Source: Opitutia bacterium Tous-C1TDCM | GTDB taxonomy: Bacteria > Verrucomicrobiota > Verrucomicrobiia > Opitutales > Opitutaceae | NCBI GenBank assembly: GCA_002288455.1 | Contig: NEUS01000002.1 | Coordinates: 1-64,000 of the forward strand | Direction: 5' to 3' | Length of the DNA: 64,000 bases | Part shown: piece by piece, positions 43,289 to 52,275 of the stretch | Layout of the letters: each line of letters starts with the position of its first letter | Numbering within the stretch: the stretch's first letter is position 1 | The notes under the pieces: model-generated | What the model saw: only the letters and a program-made list of their open reading frames with translations | What the model was told of the DNA's origin: nothing | Database searches by the model: none | Made by a program: the position numbers and the translations under genes

Positions 43289-45312
43289 GCGGAAACAGGA
43301 CGGGGCTCAGGCTCCGGCGGCGGAGCGATGCGGAGCTCGAAGCGGCGGCCGGCCAATTCGAAGAACGCCGGGTACCGCACCGGATCCGCGACCCGAAGTT
43401 GGTTGAACAGTTGCCGCAGCGTGCGATCCGGATCGAGCCGGCTGTCGGCCGGCCGCCGCCGCGGATAGTAGGAGGGTTCGCCCTGCTGCGCCCGGCCCTC
43501 GGCCGCGCTGGCGGGAAACCGGGCAACAAACCGGCGGCAAAGGGCCAGCGTCGCCCTCGCCTGCGCGGCCCGCAATTCGTCGATCGTTTCCGTTCCGAGC
43601 AACCGGATCGAATCCCGATCGTGGATTGCGCCGCTGTCCACCGCCTCCTCGGCTTCGAGCAGCGAAACCGGAATCTCGGACTTCCCTTCGAGCACCTGCC
43701 AGGTGAACGGAGACCAACCCCGTCCGTGCGGCAAAGCGCTTTCGTGCACCACCAGATTGTGCCGGTGGCGGCGCCTGATGTCCGCCGGAACCAATTGGCC
43801 GCAACCCACGAGGAAACAAAGATCGCCGGCACCGAGATCCTCCGGCCGATGCACCCAAGCGACGGAATGCCCGTCGGCCAACCACCCCGCAACGAGGCCG
43901 GCCAACGGCTCGTTCAGCCAGGACGCCGCGTCGCTCAGCAGCGAAAGCCTCAAACCGGAATCGGCCGCGGTCTCCCGCAGTCGCATCCGCCGGAGGCTCG
44001 CGTCGGCTCCGGTGCGCAAGCCCAAGGGCTCGGCGCCGCGGAGCAGCGCCACCGCGGAACCAAGGAGTTTGCCGCGCACCGTGGCGGACCGCCCGTCATC
44101 CTCCACGTCGAATTCCACGGTCGTTTCTTCTCCGTCCGTCGCGAGGCGCACGGAACCCAAGGGCAATCCCTGGGCCGCGGCGGAAAACCCGCGGACCGTC
44201 GCGCCCCCGGAACGTTCGGCGCCGGCGGGCCGCACGGCCCAAGCCGCGACCGGAGTCGGCAACATCGCTTCGGCCACGCGCTTTGCTCCGAAGCCGTCGA
44301 CCACCGCCGCACCCGCGTCGCCCAGACGGGCGGCGAAATCCGGTGCGCCGATCAGGCGACGCAGGGCCGTTCGCAGCAACCCCGGATGCCACGTTGCTTT
44401 GGTGCCGGTAAAAAGAGCCAAACCCGCCGCCTCCAGCGCCACACAAGCGGGAACCTGGTTTTCCGCCACCGCGGTGACGACCGACGGCACCCCGAGGCAA
44501 AGCCGCTCCCACGTCGTCGCCCCGCCGGCGCCGATCGCGACATCGGCTCCCGCCAGCAGATCCGCAAGATGGCTCATCGGCCCGTGGATCAGGGTCTGCG
44601 GCCGGGTCGCCGCCTGCGCCACCAGGCGTTCCCGGTGCGGACTGCTTGCCCCGACCACCACATCGGCGAAGAGGCCGGAAAATTCCGGCTCCGACAACAC
44701 CGCCAACGTCCGGCCGGTGAGATCCGTTTCATCGGCGCCGCCGAAGAAAACCACGACGCGGCCCGCGGCGCGTTCGCGGTTCCGGACCCGCCCCCTCCGC
44801 TCCGCAAACGCCGGATGCAGCAGCGCGTACTTCGGCCCCAACAAAGCGCGCGCGCCGGGCGGCAACGGCACGCAGGTCGCCCCGAGATTCTGGTTGAGCA
44901 ACAGATCGCACGCGTGCGCGCGCTCCGGCAAATCGTCGATCGCGAGAATCCGGTGCGCTCCCGGCCGCAGAGCCGTTTCCCAATCCGAACCCAAGCCGTA
45001 GTGGTCGACGACAAGCCAATCGGCCGGCCGCCGGCCGATCGCGGCGAGGGTCTCGCCGGCATCCCGCGCCACCGGGACCCCGCGCCACTTGCCGTAGATA
45101 TCCGGATCGGTCGCTTCGGCTTCCGGAGGCGGCAACACCGTCACCGGCAGGCATTCGTCCTGCAACCGGGCGACCAGATGGCCGCGGTGTTCGCGCGCGA
45201 CAAACCGGACTTCGGCGCCGCGCAGGCGCAGCTCGCGGGCCAAGGTGAGGCATCGCATCAGGTGCCCCGTGCCCATCTGGTCCGAAGCATCGGCGCGGAA
45301 GACGACTTTCAT
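43285..45312 (-). CDS. pseG: PseG fused to a formyltransferase domain
   Basis: The protein has 675 residues; PseG alone is about 340. Residues 1-340 are UDP-2,4-diacetamido-2,4,6-trideoxy-L-altrose hydrolase: VVFRADASDQMGTGHLMRCLTLA, DHYGLGSDWETAL, VVVFFGGADETDLTG, and the UDP-binding GAGGATTWERLCLGVPSVV. Residues about 360-450 (LGSVRLATDGEETTVEFDVE, GKLLGSAVALLRGAEPLGL) look like a shortened GNAT-type acyltransferase. Residues about 470-650 are a formyltransferase (LCFLVGCGQLVPADI, NLVVHESALPHGRGWSPFTW, LEGKSEIPVSLLEAEEAVDSGAIHD). The start at 45312 (MKVVFRADAS) is the canonical PseG N-terminus. The product could formylate the sugar nucleotide and then release the sugar for PseI. No free-standing PseH is in the window. 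Confidence 0.88.
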   Translation of the reverse strand: MKVVFRADASDQMGTGHLMRCLTLARELRLRGAEVRFVAREHRGHLVARLQDECLPVTVLPPPEAEATDPDIYGKWRGVPVARDAGETLAAIGRRPADWLVVDHYGLGSDWETALRPGAHRILAIDDLPERAHACDLLLNQNLGATCVPLPPGARALLGPKYALLHPAFAERRGRVRNRERAAGRVVVFFGGADETDLTGRTLAVLSEPEFSGLFADVVVGASSPHRERLVAQAATRPQTLIHGPMSHLADLLAGADVAIGAGGATTWERLCLGVPSVVTAVAENQVPACVALEAAGLALFTGTKATWHPGLLRTALRRLIGAPDFAARLGDAGAAVVDGFGAKRVAEAMLPTPVAAWAVRPAGAERSGGATVRGFSAAAQGLPLGSVRLATDGEETTVEFDVEDDGRSATVRGKLLGSAVALLRGAEPLGLRTGADASLRRMRLRETAADSGLRLSLLSDAASWLNEPLAGLVAGWLADGHSVAWVHRPEDLGAGDLCFLVGCGQLVPADIRRRHRHNLVVHESALPHGRGWSPFTWQVLEGKSEIPVSLLEAEEAVDSGAIHDRDSIRLLGTETIDELRAAQARATLALCRRFVARFPASAAEGRAQQGEPSYYPRRRPADSRLDPDRTLRQLFNQLRVADPVRYPAFFELAGRRFELRIAPPPEPEPRPVSA

Positions 45313-45484
45313 GGAGACGTCCTCCGGCAGGCCGCACGCCGGGCGAATCCCGTTCGGACACACCCGCGGCGCTCCTTGCGCAGAGCTGTCGTCGCGAGAT
45401 CGGCGGCTGCCGTTTCGGCCAACGTCCCGCCGCCGCCGCGGGCGGCACGGCCGGGGTCGCGAAGGAAGTTGGACATCCGTGGGT

Positions 45485-46186
45485 TCACGCTGGCTGGCGA
45501 ACGATGCTGTCGAACATCAGCTCCGCCCGGGTCCAATCTTCGGGGTTGTCGATATCCTGCACCCGCCAGCGCGGAATCATGACCGGAAACGAATGCGGCT
45601 CGAAGAAACGGCGGCCCGTCAGCCACGCTTCCGGCCGGCCCCAATAGAACTGGCCGGCATCGTGGTAAGCCCGCGGCAAATCCTGCGACCGGCTGTGAAA
45701 CTTGTCCGGGAAAAACATTTCGACGCCGCCTTCCGGATGCATCCGGAACGAACGGAAAATCGGCGCGGCGAACTCGACCGCGGAAAACGCATACTGCCAA
45801 GGTCCGGACCTCAGAGCATCCCGTCCGCGGAGCAGGTCGTCCGGTTGGACAAACGGAGCCGTGGCGTAGAGGCAGCAAACGGCGGCGGGAGTCTCCCCGT
45901 TTTCCTGCAGCCAACGGGTGGCATGGGCAATCACCTCGATGGTACCCGCATGGTCGCCCGCCAATTCGGGTGGACGACGGAACGGCACTTCGGCGCCGCA
46001 ATCCCGCGCCAACGCCGCGATCTCCTCGTCGTCGGTGGAAACAAGCACGCGCCCGAACAGGCCGGAGTCGCGCGCCGCGGCGATCGAGTGGGCGATCATC
46101 GGGCGACCGGCGAACGGCCGGATGTTTTTCCGCGGGATCCGCTTGCTGCCCCCGCGCGCGGGAATGACGCAGTGGTCTTGGGTCAT
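45485..46186 (-). CDS. pseF: Pseudaminic acid cytidylyltransferase
   Basis: The protein has 233 residues. PseF activates pseudaminic acid as CMP-Pse. The CTP-binding loop IPARGGSKRIPRKNI is at the N-terminus, then VLVSTDDEEIAALARDCGAEVPFRRP, CCLYATAPFVQPDDL, DAGQFYWGRPEAWL and VQDIDNPEDWTRAE. Length and motifs match the PseF/NeuA group. Its ATG overlaps the pseC stop (ATGA, 46183-46186). A 172-base gap separates it from the PseG fusion; short open frames there are not convincing. Confidence 0.93.
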   Translation of the reverse strand: MTQDHCVIPARGGSKRIPRKNIRPFAGRPMIAHSIAAARDSGLFGRVLVSTDDEEIAALARDCGAEVPFRRPPELAGDHAGTIEVIAHATRWLQENGETPAAVCCLYATAPFVQPDDLLRGRDALRSGPWQYAFSAVEFAAPIFRSFRMHPEGGVEMFFPDKFHSRSQDLPRAYHDAGQFYWGRPEAWLTGRRFFEPHSFPVMIPRWRVQDIDNPEDWTRAELMFDSIVRQPA

Positions 46187-47409
46187 GCGGCAACCCCGAC
46201 CGTTCCGGCCGCTTCGCGGCCCAGTTTTCTCACCGTCGCGATCACGTGCCGCACATCGCTGTCTTCCATGGCCGGGAAGAGCGGAAGACTCATCGCCTGG
46301 GCGTAGAAGTTCTCGGCCGCCGGGCACTTGCCGGGACGGTACCCGTAGACCTTGCGGTACCAAGGCTGGAGATGAACCGGGATGTAGAGCACGTGGGCGA
46401 TCACGCCTTCGGCCGCGAGTGCCTTGAAGACTTCGACGCGCGTTTTGCCGAGCGCCGCAAAATCGACCTGCAGCGTGTAAAGATGCCACGAAGCCGTCCC
46501 GACGTCCTCGGTATGGCGCAACCGCGGCACGTGCACCCAATCCAAATCCGCAAAACCCGCGTTGTACGCCGCCACGATATCCCGCCGGCGGGCCAGGAAA
46601 CCGTCGAGCCGGCGGAGCTGGGAAAGCCCGAGCGCGGCCTGAAACTCCGTCATCCGGAAATTCCAGCCCAACTCCTGCATCTCGTAATACCAGGGACCCT
46701 TTTCGCCGAGCACCGGATCATCGGCCGGCAATTGGAATCGGCCGGCGTCCCGGACCATCCCGTGGGTCCGCAGCAGGCGGGCCTGTTCCGCCCAGTCGTC
46801 GCGGTCGGTGACCAGCATGCCGCCTTCGCCGGTCGTCATGGTCTTCACGGGGTGAAAGCTGAACACGGTCATGTCCGCCCAGGGATTGCCGCCGAGCCGC
46901 CACGATCGTCCCGGCGCCGTCTCGGTATGGAATGCCCCGCCCACCGCATGGCAGGCGTCGCCGATCACGACGGCGCCGCGCGCATGCGCGACCCGCGCGA
47001 TCGCAGGCAGATCGCAGGCTTGACCGGCATAGTCGACCGCCACCACCGCCCGCGTATCCGGTTTCCAGTCACGGGCCAGCGCCGCCGGATCAAGCGTGTA
47101 GGTCGCGGCATCGATATCCGCGAAATCCGGCGTTGCCCCGAGATAAACCGCCGCGTTGGCCGAGGCGAGAAAGGTGATCGGCGACGTCACGACCCTGTCC
47201 CCGGGACCGATGCCCGCGACGCGCATGGCCAGTTGCAGCGCGCAAGTCGCGTTGTTCACCGCCACGGCGTGCTTGGCGCCGACGTGCTCCGCGAACTGAC
47301 GTTCGAAGGCTTCGACCACCGGACCCTGGGTGATGAGGTTGCCGCGCAACGCAGCGGCAACCGCGGCAATGTCTTCCTCGGAAATGGATTGGCGACCGTA
47401 GGGGATCAT
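46183..47409 (-). CDS. pseC: UDP-4-amino-4,6-dideoxy-L-AltNAc transaminase
   Basis: The protein has 408 residues. PseC transfers an amino group from glutamate, with PLP, to the 4-keto sugar made by PseB. IPYGRQSISEEDIAAV, VEAFERQFAEHVGAKHAVAVNNATCALQLAM and SPITFLASANAAVYLGATPDFADID are the standard start of the DegT/PseC family. The PLP lysine is in SFHPVKTMTTGEGG. The C-terminal part (YIPVHLQPWYRKVYGYRPGKCPAAENFYAQAMSLPLFP) is characteristic of PseC. A 209-base gap to pseB (47410-47618) contains no gene. Confidence 0.94.
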   Translation of the reverse strand: MIPYGRQSISEEDIAAVAAALRGNLITQGPVVEAFERQFAEHVGAKHAVAVNNATCALQLAMRVAGIGPGDRVVTSPITFLASANAAVYLGATPDFADIDAATYTLDPAALARDWKPDTRAVVAVDYAGQACDLPAIARVAHARGAVVIGDACHAVGGAFHTETAPGRSWRLGGNPWADMTVFSFHPVKTMTTGEGGMLVTDRDDWAEQARLLRTHGMVRDAGRFQLPADDPVLGEKGPWYYEMQELGWNFRMTEFQAALGLSQLRRLDGFLARRRDIVAAYNAGFADLDWVHVPRLRHTEDVGTASWHLYTLQVDFAALGKTRVEVFKALAAEGVIAHVLYIPVHLQPWYRKVYGYRPGKCPAAENFYAQAMSLPLFPAMEDSDVRHVIATVRKLGREAAGTVGVAA

Positions 47410-47618
47410 AGGTGTTGGCGGTTGGTTAATCGGGGATCGCGGTGGTCATCGCAGGGAGCTCAGCCGACCGTTCGGCCGGCAGTCGGATTCGCGCCGCCGC
47501 CCGGCGATCGGCACCCGGCGCCTGCACGTGGAAATTCCGCCGTGCGCGCGGCGCGGTGGCGGCCGCGTCGAAGACGAAACTGGCGAGGGCTGAGCTCATG
47601 GGGGCGGAAACGGAGGGT

Positions 47619-48707
47619 TCACCGAACCGCAGCGACCCCGCTGCGCGGCGGCCGCGCGCGGTGGCGGCGGGCGGCCGGTTTCGGCGCGGCGGGCGCTCCG
47701 AAAATCAGATCGCGCAGTTCGCCGACCGACAGGAAATGTTCGTTCGTGCCGCTGATGTAGCAGAAGCCGGCCGGCACCGGCCGCGCCCTGGTCTTCGCGC
47801 AGTAGTCCTTGGGCGAATACGCGCCGCCGCTCGGCAGAATCGCGTAGTAGCGTCCGACATCGACGGTGTTGTAGCTGTCGCTCGTCGTGATCATCTCCTC
47901 GTGGATCTTCTCGCCCGGACGGACGCCGATCACGGGATGCGCGCACTCCGGCCCGATCGCCTCGGCCACATCGGTGATCCGGTACGACGGGATCTTCGGC
48001 ACCAGAATCTCGCCGCCCCAGGCCTGCTCCAGACCCCAGAGCACCATCTCGATGCCTTCCTGCAGGCTGATGTTGAACCGCGTCATCGTCGGATCCGTGA
48101 TCGGCAGCACGCCGGTCTTCTTCTTTTCGAGAAAGAAGGGAATGACCGAACCGCGGCTGCCCATGACGTTGCCGTAGCGCACGACACTGAAACGCAGGTC
48201 GCGCGCGCCCGCGATGTTGTTGGCCGCGACGAACAGTTTGTCCGAACAAAGCTTGGTCGCGCCGTAAAGATTGCACGGCGCCGCCGCCTTGTCCGTCGAG
48301 AGCGCGACCACCCGGCGGATGCCGCTGTCGAGACAGGCCTCGATCAGGTTCTGCGCGCCGAGCACGTTGGTCTTGATGCACTCGAAGGGATTGTACTCCG
48401 CCGTGGGCACCTGTTTGAGCGCGGCGGCGTGCACCACGGTGTCGATGCCCTCGAGCGCGCGGCGCAGGCGCTGCTCGTCGCGGATGTCGCCGATGAAGTA
48501 TCGGAGCGCCGGATACTCCGACGTCGGGAACTGCTGCGCCATCTCGAATTGCTTCAGTTCGTCGCGCGAGAACACCACCAGGCGCTTGAGCCGCGGGTAA
48601 CGGGCGAGTACGGTTTGCACGAACGTCTTGCCGAACGAGCCGGTCCCTCCGGTCAGGAGGATACTGGCGTTTTCCAGGGCGTAGGGAGCGGATCGGGTGG
48701 AACTCAT
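47619..48707 (-). CDS. pseB: UDP-GlcNAc 4,6-dehydratase (inverting)
   Basis: The protein has 362 residues. PseB starts pseudaminic acid synthesis by dehydrating UDP-GlcNAc with inversion at C5. The Rossmann motif LLTGGTGSFGKTF is followed by VVFSRDELKQFEM, VHAAALKQVPTAEYNPFECIKTNVLGAQNLI, STDKAAAPCNLYGATK and VRYGNVMGSRGSVIPFF, all diagnostic. VRPGEKIHEEMI and the C-terminal tail follow. The start at 48707 (MSSTRSAPYALENASILL) gives a normal length; the upstream open frame is not coding. About 25 basic, Ala/Arg-rich residues at the C-terminus (KPAARRHRARPPRSG) are unusual for PseB. It is the first gene of the minus-strand operon. Confidence 0.95.
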   Translation of the reverse strand: MSSTRSAPYALENASILLTGGTGSFGKTFVQTVLARYPRLKRLVVFSRDELKQFEMAQQFPTSEYPALRYFIGDIRDEQRLRRALEGIDTVVHAAALKQVPTAEYNPFECIKTNVLGAQNLIEACLDSGIRRVVALSTDKAAAPCNLYGATKLCSDKLFVAANNIAGARDLRFSVVRYGNVMGSRGSVIPFFLEKKKTGVLPITDPTMTRFNISLQEGIEMVLWGLEQAWGGEILVPKIPSYRITDVAEAIGPECAHPVIGVRPGEKIHEEMITTSDSYNTVDVGRYYAILPSGGAYSPKDYCAKTRARPVPAGFCYISGTNEHFLSVGELRDLIFGAPAAPKPAARRHRARPPRSGVAAVR

Positions 48708-49269
48708 GGCGCGAAAGAAAGCGAGGCGGCGGATCAGTTGGCGGGGGCGGGAAAAAAGCAGGCGGGCGGCGGCAAACCTCCGCGGCCTCCGTCCGGTCGC
48801 AGACTGGAAGCGCGGCAGTCCGGCTCCGTGCGGGCGAAACCGCGGCGCCCGCCGCGCGCGGGCGGGGCGATCCGCGGCCCGTCGGCGAAGCTCGCCGCAC
48901 CGGCGTACGAAAATCCGAAACCGCCCGCGGCCGTGCCGCCGGCCGGAGCCGATGTCCACGCAGGTGAATCCGAGGAGTCTGCAAAGCGATAACCCATGTC
49001 GGGCCATCTCTTGCACATTCCACGCCCGGCGTGTCCGAGCTTTCGCAACTAACTTAACGTCAGTTTTTAACTGACGATAATTCCGGGACGGAAACGACCG
49101 GAACGCACGTCTTGCGATCCAGCTCCGATCAGGCGGCAGATTTTGCCGTACCGCGCTTTCTCGCCGATTCCCGCGGATCCGCCCGCCGACGGTACCGGCA
49201 CAAATCCCGGCGCCACACCCCAACCTCCCGACCAACGGCAGATCGCCCGGTTAAATCTCTGCGCCACCC
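48708..49269. other. Gene-free 562-base region ahead of pseB
   Basis: No convincing gene is seen here; open frames on both strands have shadow-like composition. It must hold the promoter of pseB and the 3' end of the GT41 gene at 49270. A distinctly AT-rich patch at about 49048-49082 stands out from the GC-rich surroundings and contains a near-perfect palindrome. Confidence 0.6.
49054..49080. promoter_or_regulatory. AT-rich palindrome upstream of pseB
   Basis: TTAACGTCAGTT and AACTGACGATAA form a 12-base inverted repeat around TTT with one mismatch. It lies about 350 bases before the pseB start, in the only AT-rich patch of the region. It could be an operator site or a hairpin; which of these cannot be decided from sequence. 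Confidence 0.35.
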
Positions 49270-51159
49270 TCAAGCCGCCGCCGCCGCTTGCCGGCACCAT
49301 GTCTGCCAGCAGGACCGCAGCGCGTCCGCCCAGCGGCGGGACTGCCCCGCGTGATCCAGCAGGATACTCCGCGCCAGATCCGCGCGCAGGCCCGCGCGAA
49401 TTTCCCCCAGCCGCGTCGCATCGCGGGCCAGTTCGCACGCGCGGCGCACATAGTCGTCTTCCGAAGCCGCGATCCATTCCGGATGCCCGACCGCGTGCAA
49501 CAGGCTGTCCCCCACCCGCGCGACATGCCGGTCGCCCCGCAGCGTCACCACCGGCACACCCATCCAGAGCGCTTCGCAGGTCGTGGTCGTCCCGTGATAC
49601 GGAAACGTATCCAGCGAAACATCCATGCGTCCGTACAATGCGAGGTGGCTCGCCGTATCCGCCGTGCGCTCGACCATTTCGACCCGGTCCGGCGCGATGC
49701 CCGCGGCGGCCAGCCGGGCCGCAAAACGCGCCCGCGCCTCGGCTTCGCCCAGGCCCTCGCCTTTGAGGAGCAGCGCGGCGTCCGGCACCTGCACGAGAAT
49801 CCGCGCCCACACCGCGAGCATGCGGTCGGTCACCTTCCCGAGATTGTTGAAGCAACCGAATGTCGTCCGCCCGCGGGCCAACTCCGGCGCAGGCGCCACC
49901 GGCGGCGCGTCCGCACTCGGCTGAAAGGTCCACGCGCATTCCGAGAATCGCACCAGCCGTTCCGTCGCCCACGCCTCCGCCTCCGGCGCCGGATCCGCCC
50001 GGCCGTCCGTAAACCGATAGTCCATCGCTTTCAGTCCGGTCGTATCGGGGTAGCCCAGATAATTGATCTGCACCGGCGCCAGCCGCCGCGCGAAGAGCGG
50101 CAGCCGGCAATTGATCCCGGTGTGCCCCGCCAGATCGACGAGCAGATCGGGCGCGTCCGTCCGGATCGTCGCTTCCACCGCCGCCGCCGGCTGGCCGATG
50201 AAGTTGCGCCACACTTTCGCATACCCTTTCAGCCGGGCCGACACGGCGTCTTCGCGGAAGTGATCGTGGTAGAGATAGAGTTCGAACTGCGCCGGATCGA
50301 GCTGGCTGATCAGCGGCTCGAGGAAAAACGCGCACGAATGCGCCCGCAGGTCCGGGGAAAGGATCGCCAGCCGCAACCGCCGCCCGGGCTCCGGCCGGTT
50401 GGGAAACGCCGCCGTCGCCGCCACCCCGGCCGCCGCCGCCCGCCCGAAAGCCGCATGCTCGGCAAAAAGTTCCTCCCGGCTCACGTCGGCCAGATTGTGC
50501 AACGCGAGCAGCAGGTGGGAACGCGCCTCCAGATTGCCGGGCTGCAGGCCGAGAAACTGCCGGTAGTCCGCCACCGCCTCCGCCATGCGGTGCGTCTTGT
50601 GCAGCACTTGCGCCCGGCCGAGCCGGCCCTGCGCATAGGTCGGGTCCGCCTGCAGCGCCCGCTCGTGGCAGGCCAGCGCCTCCGTGTTGCGCCCCATCAG
50701 CCCGAGTGTAAGCCCGAAATTGAACCAGCCGACCGCGTAGTCGGGCCGCAGGCCCGTGCACCGGCGATGGCATTCGACCGCCTCGGCGAGGCGGTCCTGG
50801 GTTTTCAGGCCGTAGGCGAGATTGTCCCAGCCTTCGTGGAAATCCGGTTTCAGTTCCACCGCCAGCCGCAGGCTCGCTTCGGCCGCCGCCGTCTGCCGCA
50901 TCGCGAGCAGCGCCAACCCATAGCGCATCGCGCAGACCGCATGCTTCCGGTCCAGCCGATGCGCCCGGCCCAACAGGTCGACCGCCTCCGGCAAACGGGC
51001 CAACTGGTAAGCGACCAAGCCCGAAAGGTGCAGGACGTCGAAGTGTTTCGGCGCCGCGACGCGGACTTGGCGGTAGTGCTGTTCCGCCTCCGCCAACCGT
51101 CCGGCGCGGTGGTGCGCGATGCCCGCCTGAAGCAGAGATTGAAGTTTCGCCGGAGACAC
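49270..51159 (-). CDS. Second TPR / O-GlcNAc-transferase-like glycosyltransferase (GT41)
   Basis: The protein has 629 residues from GTG 51159 (VSPAKLQSLLQAG); an ATG at 51318 would overlap the divergent HDOD gene and adds a low-complexity stretch. TPRs occupy about 1-230. The catalytic region starts at about 263: LRLAILSPDLRAHSCAFFLEP, LVDLAGHTGINCRLPLFARRLAPVQINYLGYPDTTGL, TFGCFNNLGKVTDRML, DTFPYHGTTTTCEALWMGVPVVTL, and HVARVGDSLLHAVGHPEWIA. It is more like the classical OGT/SPINDLY family than the gene at 31956. It probably glycosylates proteins in the cytoplasm. The flagellins are candidate substrates by proximity. It diverges from the HDOD gene. Confidence 0.88.
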   Translation of the reverse strand: MSPAKLQSLLQAGIAHHRAGRLAEAEQHYRQVRVAAPKHFDVLHLSGLVAYQLARLPEAVDLLGRAHRLDRKHAVCAMRYGLALLAMRQTAAAEASLRLAVELKPDFHEGWDNLAYGLKTQDRLAEAVECHRRCTGLRPDYAVGWFNFGLTLGLMGRNTEALACHERALQADPTYAQGRLGRAQVLHKTHRMAEAVADYRQFLGLQPGNLEARSHLLLALHNLADVSREELFAEHAAFGRAAAAGVAATAAFPNRPEPGRRLRLAILSPDLRAHSCAFFLEPLISQLDPAQFELYLYHDHFREDAVSARLKGYAKVWRNFIGQPAAAVEATIRTDAPDLLVDLAGHTGINCRLPLFARRLAPVQINYLGYPDTTGLKAMDYRFTDGRADPAPEAEAWATERLVRFSECAWTFQPSADAPPVAPAPELARGRTTFGCFNNLGKVTDRMLAVWARILVQVPDAALLLKGEGLGEAEARARFAARLAAAGIAPDRVEMVERTADTASHLALYGRMDVSLDTFPYHGTTTTCEALWMGVPVVTLRGDRHVARVGDSLLHAVGHPEWIAASEDDYVRRACELARDATRLGEIRAGLRADLARSILLDHAGQSRRWADALRSCWQTWCRQAAAAA

Positions 51160-51296
51160 GGGTTGGCCGGAGCTTCGGCACGACCGCCGCGCAACTTGAG
51201 TAGAAACCGCCTCAAGCGCATCCGGGTTGCGCCGATACTTTCCCCGGCCCCGGGCGCAACTGCCCGCACCGCCGCCCAACTTTCCACCGTATCCGT

Positions 51297-52223
51297 ATGC
51301 TGACGACGAACCTCGCAACGCCGCCGCGCACGACTCCCTTTTCCGAGGAGGAACTGCGCCGCCGGATCGACGCCTGCCCCAAGCTCGCTTCCCTCCAGAG
51401 CATCAACCGCGCGCTGAGCGATCTGGTCCGGTCCGAGCAGAGCCTGAGTTCGCAGATCGCCGAGGTCATCCGGCGCGATCCCTCGCTCTCGGCCCGGCTG
51501 CTGCGCATGGTCAACTCGGTCTATTTCGGGCTTTCGACCCGCGTGAACAATATCGAGGAAGCCGTGTTCTTCCTCGGCCTCCGCCAAATCCGCGAACTCT
51601 CGATGGCGACTCCCATCATCGAGGAACTCGAGACGCTCCAGCCCGTCACCACGGCCTCGCTGCCCTGGAAGGAACTGTGGACGCACAGCATCGCCACCGC
51701 GATCCTCACCCGGGAAATCCTCGCGTCGACGCAGCTGCACATCGACGACGACACCGACTACCTAATCGGCCTGCTCCACAACGTCGGCAAGGTCGTCATG
51801 GCCTATTCCTTCCCCGACGAACTGCGCACGCTGATGGCGATGCCCGCCGCCGATCCGGCCGAGTTCTGCAAATTCGAACTCGACGTCATCGGCTGGGATC
51901 ACGGCCAGATCGGTGCGCACTACGCCGCCCGCCACAGTCTGTCCGAGGAAATCGTCTTCGCCCTGCGCTACCACAACGACCCGGATCGCGCGCCGCGGCA
52001 CCGGCTCTTCGCCGCCGCCGTGCAAATCGCGGATCACGTGGTCCGCCACGCCGGCATCGGCGGCGGTTTCGAGCAGGTCGCGCCGGTCGCGGCCGACGCC
52101 TGGCTCCAGCTCAGCGGCTGGCGCATTCTCTACGGGGCCGACGGCCCCGAATCCAAACTCGCCCGCGCCTCCCTCGCCAATTCCATCCAACGGCTGCCCT
52201 CCATGCTGCAGGGCCTGATCTGA
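51297..52223 (+). CDS. HDOD domain signalling protein
   Basis: The protein has 308 residues. The HDOD domain (about 25-225) shows LASLQSINRALSDLVRSEQSLSSQIAEVIRRDPSLSARLLRMVNSVYFG, then NNIEEAVFFLGLRQIRELSMATPIIEEL, and the HD-like segment LIGLLHNVGKVVMAYSFP. The metal ligands of true HD phosphodiesterases are altered (HNVGK rather than HDIGK), as usual for HDOD. Such proteins act as signalling scaffolds. It precedes a hybrid histidine kinase by 52 bases on the same strand, so the two probably work together. Confidence 0.9.
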   Translation: MLTTNLATPPRTTPFSEEELRRRIDACPKLASLQSINRALSDLVRSEQSLSSQIAEVIRRDPSLSARLLRMVNSVYFGLSTRVNNIEEAVFFLGLRQIRELSMATPIIEELETLQPVTTASLPWKELWTHSIATAILTREILASTQLHIDDDTDYLIGLLHNVGKVVMAYSFPDELRTLMAMPAADPAEFCKFELDVIGWDHGQIGAHYAARHSLSEEIVFALRYHNDPDRAPRHRLFAAAVQIADHVVRHAGIGGGFEQVAPVAADAWLQLSGWRILYGADGPESKLARASLANSIQRLPSMLQGLI

Positions 52224-52275
52224 TTCCCGGATTCTCCGCGCCGGACCGAACCGGCTCCGCCTCCAACTTTCCTCC

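Noticed and set aside
48734..49048. A 104-codon minus-strand frame ahead of pseB
   Set aside because: Its composition is Gly/Ala/Arg/Pro-rich with no recognisable pattern, it has no ribosome-binding site, and it overlaps equally plausible frames on the other strand.
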